Origin: Lanius collurio
Taxonomy: Eukaryota; Chordata; Aves; Passeriformes; Laniidae
NCBI GenBank assembly: GCA_020086605.1
Contig: JACBWW010000023.1
Span: forward strand, 4,081,292-4,145,291
Direction of reading: 5' to 3'
DNA: 64,000 bases
Positions 60,801 to 64,000 of this stretch are shown here, piece after piece. Each line of letters opens with the position of its first letter. The stretch's first letter is position 1. Below the pieces are notes generated by a model. That model was not told the origin of the DNA and searched no databases. It worked only from the letters and a program-made list of their open reading frames with translations. Made by a program: the position numbers and the translations under genes.

Positions 60801-62375
60801 AGCTGGATTTGTGTACTATAGTCCTGCCGCAGATAGAAAAACTACTCCAAAGTAAATACGAGAGGTGAGGCCCTAAAAACATGGTGTGTTTGTGGGACAG
60901 GGTGTAGGTACTGATAGGGGAGCTCTGCTGGGCATTTTGTACCTGACAGAAAATCCGGAGATACCACTGCAGATACAGTATCGTGCTGATATGACACCTG
61001 AAAAAGAGCAATAGAGTTGCCAGGTGTGTGTGGGAAAAGATATGGAAAGTATGCATGGGCAGGAAGAGCAGGATAGTGGGATTTGACATTAGTGTGTTGG
61101 ATTGAAGACAGCTCTGGCAGTCAGGATGGGCCATGTAAAACAAATGGGCTTTGCATACTGCTGGGAGTGAAGCTGTCAGCTTGGGACCAGGGGAGTGAAG
61201 TCCTGCAACAGCCCTGAGGACTCATCTTTAGGGGGAAAACATTACAGCCTCTCCCTTAAGATGGAATTTCTACTCTTCCTTTCTTCTGGGAGAGAGGTTC
61301 CTGCCAGGTTCCCTTGGCAGGACATCTCTACCCTTGAGCAGAGAGGTCCCACTTGGTGGGATTTGTGCCAGGACCTTTGGAGCAGGCTTGCTTTGTGAAG
61401 GCTTTGGAACTAAGATGTATTGTTGGTACTTGGCTGTTGCTCTCCTTCCCTGGTTACAGGTGGTAGAGTGGGGTTGTTTGAGGGCTGTGTGCTGCGGGGC
61501 CAGGAATGAAATTCAGGTGGGACTCAATTCTCTGTTTTTCAGTTACGTGCAGACTGGCTGCACATCCCTGAAACTCATTCTCCAGAGATTCCTGCCACTC
61601 ATCACAGACATCCTTGCTGCACCACCTTCTGTTGGAGTGGACATCAGCAGAGAGGAAAGGTGAGGCACACACTTCCACTTGCTTCCTCCTGGGACCAGCC
61701 TTTCTCTTGGGTGAGCTATGTCCTTGCCATCAAGGCTCTGATACCAGACTGGACATGCCTTCCCTTTGTCTGCAAACACAAACCTTCCTGCTCAGAGTAA
61801 AAGGCCAAGGACTGCTTTTCCCTTTGTTTCTGTATCTTGAGTCATACCTAAACAAAGTATTGGGAATAAAAGCACCCTGCAGCTTCCCCCTCTGCCTCAC
61901 AAGAGATGAGTTGGTAGCCAGGCCCTGGATTTTGAGTTTGTTCACAGAATAGCTCTTCTCTGAGAATTGGCCTTTGGAAAACAGCACCTCCTTCCTCCCT
62001 GGACTGTACTGCCAAAGAGGGAAGAGGGGTGAAAGAGCCCTTATATGGATGCCATTCTCCTGTCTCATCAGGACATGGGCTGAATCCTGGTGTTTTTGCA
62101 GAGCTGTGCTCATATTTCAGCCTATTTCAGGCCATTTTCAGGACTTTTCTCTCGTGCTTGAGTTACCTCTCTGGCACTGCAGGAGCAGCCACACCTCAGG
62201 CAACTAAGGATTCATGCTGTATCTGCTGTCATTTTTTTCCAGACTTCACAAATGCAAGTTGTGCTACAAGCAGCTGAAAAACATCAGCAACGTTGTCAAG
62301 AACAAGTCTGGGCTCAGCGGCCGCCATGGTAGTGCCTTTCGGGAGCTGCTTCTCCTCATGGCTGTCCTGGACTAA
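45763..62375 (+). CDS. KATNB1: katanin p80 regulatory subunit B1, 656 aa, 19 coding exons
   Basis: Non-catalytic subunit of the microtubule-severing ATPase katanin; it targets p60 (KATNA1) to centrosomes and spindle poles and works in cilia, neurons and sperm. Coding exons: 45763-45802, 49009-49139, 51197-51314, 52996-53096, 53603-53644, 54309-54392, 55355-55470, 55974-56045, 56300-56450, 56810-56997, 57119-57249, 58021-58068, 58240-58316, 58950-59069, 59862-60011, 60331-60407, 60790-60864, 61543-61659, 62243-62375. WD40 repeats fill about residues 15-285 ([51 protein letters not shown]). A Pro/Ser-rich linker with [17 protein letters not shown] follows, then the p60-binding con80 domain from about 474 to the end ([50 protein letters not shown]). 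Identity to human p80 (655 aa) is very high. Two junctions are notable: a tandem CAGCAG acceptor before 57119 and a probable GC donor at 60012. The 5' UTR is spliced. Confidence 0.97.
46090..46803 (+). repeat. CR1 LINE fragment, about 700 bp, KATNB1 intron 1
   Basis: Sense-strand CR1 in the usual order: 'tggggttcctggtcgatgac', 'aagttgaaaatgagtcacca', 'gtgccctggtagcccaaagg', 'cagcctggagaagaggagac', 'aaaaggttcttcacccagag', and the 3' end 'tcaactcagactattctgtc'. It is the longest repeat in the window, 5'-truncated. Part of the 3' UTR-like tail and 3' end of the ORF2 region remain, broken by stops. Confidence 0.92.
46810..49000. other. KATNB1 intron 1, remainder
   Basis: AT-rich intronic DNA with no recognised exon, RNA or further repeat. 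Short open frames have no support. Confidence 0.55.
49140..51196. other. KATNB1 intron 2
   Basis: About 2.06 kb of unremarkable sequence between WD40 exons. Nothing further identified. Confidence 0.6.
51315..52995. other. KATNB1 intron 3
   Basis: About 1.7 kb, no recognisable element. A minus-strand open frame at 52397-52804 has no similarity or start context that I recognise. Confidence 0.55.
55138..55210 (+). repeat. A-rich tract with AAAC units
   Basis: Low-complexity run of aaac/aaat tetramers grading into poly-A and poly-A/C (KATNB1 intron before exon 7). It resembles an old poly-A tail, but no retroposed body or target-site duplication was recognised beside it. Confidence 0.8.
59862..62375 (+). 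other. KATNB1: KATNB1 con80 domain exons
   Basis: Five exons (59862-60011, 60331-60407, 60790-60864, 61543-61659, 62243-62375) encode the C-terminal helical con80 domain, which binds the N-terminal domain of katanin p60. This is the most conserved part of the protein. The sequence is intact to the terminal residues LLLMAVLD and stop. Confidence 0.85.
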
Positions 62376-63240
62376 CAGCCACCACCTCCTTATGTACAAA
62401 TACAGGTGGCCAAGCTTCCCCTGCTCGTGGTCTGGCTGGATTTCAGATCTCTCCGTGTGTCCGTCTTTTTCCCCTGCCCCTCTCCAGCATGGTAGGGAAG
62501 TGGAATCTGCCTGGCTGGTCGCCCACCCAGCCCTGGTGCCTTACGGGCTGGCTGGAGGACCCAAGTGGAGACACGTGTGTGCTGTGTGAGGGGCCCTGGC
62601 AGATGGAGGGCCCCACAAAGCCCTGTAGGGAAGCTGCTTCATTTCAGCTCTTCATCTCAGCATCAAGCTCTGGGCTGCTCTGTGTGCTGGCCTGTCCCTG
62701 CAGGAGGGCTCTGAGCCTGCTGTCACCCCTCCTTCCCGCTTGTGCTGTCGGTTCTTGTCGCTTGGCCCTGTGGGCCAGGGCCGTGCTCTCGCTGTGCAGC
62801 TGCTGAGGACTGCAGCCACCGCCCCACAAACGCCTGCTGTGGGGTGGATCCCTTTCCATACAGAAGGGACTTCAGCTGCCATGGGGAACCAGCCCCTTTG
62901 GCTTCATCTGACATGGGCAAGGACACTGTGCCACTGTGCCAGTGCATCTCAAGAACCTGAACCAAGAGACTTTCTCTTGGCTTGTCAGACATCCCTGCTG
63001 GCACCCAGGGCTGCAGAAGATCAGTATCTTCAGACTGTGCTTGGATCTGAGGTCTACCTGGATCTGTTAAAATATGTGACTTAAACAGGACTCGTCGTAT
63101 GTGTTTGCCTTTGGGGGTGAGGATTTGGAAGGGTGGAGGAACAGAGGGACATGGACTGATTTATGTCTTTCTACATCCACTGGACCATTAGAGGTTTGTT
63201 TTTGTTTTTTTTTTCCCCAATAAATGTCTGTCAGAACCTT
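62376..63240 (+). other. KATNB1: KATNB1 3' UTR with AATAAA at 63219-63224
   Basis: About 840 bp from the stop to AATAAA, followed by a GT-rich element (tgtctgtcagaacctttctgtccc). A second, weaker signal (ATTAAA at about 63372) could serve a slightly longer transcript. Confidence 0.7.
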
Positions 63241-64000
63241 TCTGTCCCTCTTTTCTTCTTTCCTCTGGGGAAAGAGGTTCCTGTTGGTGCTTTCCCTGCT
63301 CTTCCCAGCCTGTCTCCCATTTTATACACTGGAGCCTGTTCTCCAGGAATCTGTAACTTATAATGAATTTTATTAAAATATTTGTAATTTTTTTTAAAGT
63401 TGTGTTAAATGCCTGAATCTCTTGAAGTCCTCTTCACCTTGGTGTGGCTCTTGGCTGGGAGTGCCCAGGAAAAGCAGGGCTCTATTCCCTGCCTGTCCCA
63501 GGCGAAGCTGACCATTCTCACCCATCCTGCTGGGAGGCTGTGGTGAGCAACAGGAGAGCCAGCACTTGCCAAGTGGCTTGTGGAAATCCCGGGGGTGGTT
63601 TCACTCTGTTGGGTCATTCCCAGCCCAAGGAGCAGTGTCATCATTTAGGGCTCATCCTTGTCCCTGGCTGCACACAGATCTCCCTCCCTCCCCCAGCTCT
63701 CCAGCGGATGTGGGCGCAGTGGCAGTGCTGCCTCCCCACTGCCTCAGCTCCCAAGCCAGGGAATGCATTTGGAAGGCTGGTCTGGGGAGCTGGAGTGGGG
63801 CCATCAGGAAAGCTGAAGCCAGTCCCCACGTTGGTGATGCTTCAACCAAACAGTCAAGTTTTGGGAACAAAGGGGAGTGCCGGCCCAGCTCCGTGGCTGT
63901 GGAGGAGGTGGCTCTGAAGGTGGCTTGTGCAGCAGGAGGCCCTGGCACTGAGCCACGGGCAGGACTGACGGTGAGTGCTGCCTGCTCTGAGCATAGGGAG
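63240..64000. other. downstream intergenic sequence, no gene recognised
   Basis: In human the next gene, KIFC3, lies in the opposite orientation beyond KATNB1. I see no kinesin motor or tail coding sequence here. The 157-codon plus-strand open frame at 63444-63917 shows no motif and lies in GC-rich DNA. The last 700 bp could be the distal 3' UTR or flank of that gene. Confidence 0.4.

Noticed and set aside
63444..63917. 157-codon plus-strand frame after KATNB1
   Set aside because: No motif, low-complexity Pro/Gly/Ser composition, beyond the KATNB1 poly(A) signals, and on the wrong strand for the expected neighbour KIFC3.

Overview
The window is vertebrate nuclear DNA and almost certainly from a bird. 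The evidence is multi-exon genes with GT-AG introns, several CR1 LINE fragments ending in the typical ATTCTATGATTCTATG-like tail, an intact ZPD-type egg-coat gene (a family kept in birds and frogs but absent from placental mammals, as far as I recall), and a gene order matching human 16q21, which corresponds to chicken chromosome 11. The species cannot be told from the sequence.

Layout: 1-11.4 kb has no recognisable coding exon. It holds a CR1 remnant, a degenerate TTTTAGG-rich tandem array (3.73-4.2 kb) and a GC-rich CpG island built partly of tandem repeats (5.4-6.6 kb) that may hold a 5' non-coding exon of the next gene. ADGRG1/GPR56 (+, 13 coding exons, 669 aa) spans 11.47-17.77 kb and its paralogue ADGRG3/GPR97 (+, 13 coding exons, 545 aa) spans 19.14-23.94 kb. 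A ZPD-like zona pellucida gene (-, 9 exons, 418 aa) lies at 25.15-29.89 kb, converging on ADGRG3. DRC7/CCDC135 (+, 15 coding exons, about 718 aa in my model) spans 32.07-43.71 kb behind a CpG-island promoter. KATNB1 (+, 19 coding exons, 656 aa) spans 45.76-62.38 kb behind a second CpG-island promoter. No gene is recognised from 63.3 kb to the end.

The genes are not an operon-like unit. ADGRG1 and ADGRG3 are tandem adhesion GPCR duplicates with matching intron positions in the 7TM half. ZPD is an oocyte/vitelline-membrane structural gene. DRC7 (nexin-dynein regulatory complex) and KATNB1 (katanin p80) both act on axonemal or cytoplasmic microtubules. All exon coordinates were read by hand from splice signals, reading frame and remembered similarity to the human proteins. 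Each gene model closes in phase, but a few junctions are ambiguous and are flagged. The most useful observations are: ZPD sitting between ADGRG3 and DRC7 with an ATG ending its first exon and an extremely short 3' UTR; a DRC7 reading frame about 150 codons shorter than the mammalian one; a probable GC-AG intron and a NAGNAG acceptor in KATNB1; a consensus RFX X-box in the KATNB1 promoter; and several tandem or duplicated non-coding segments.
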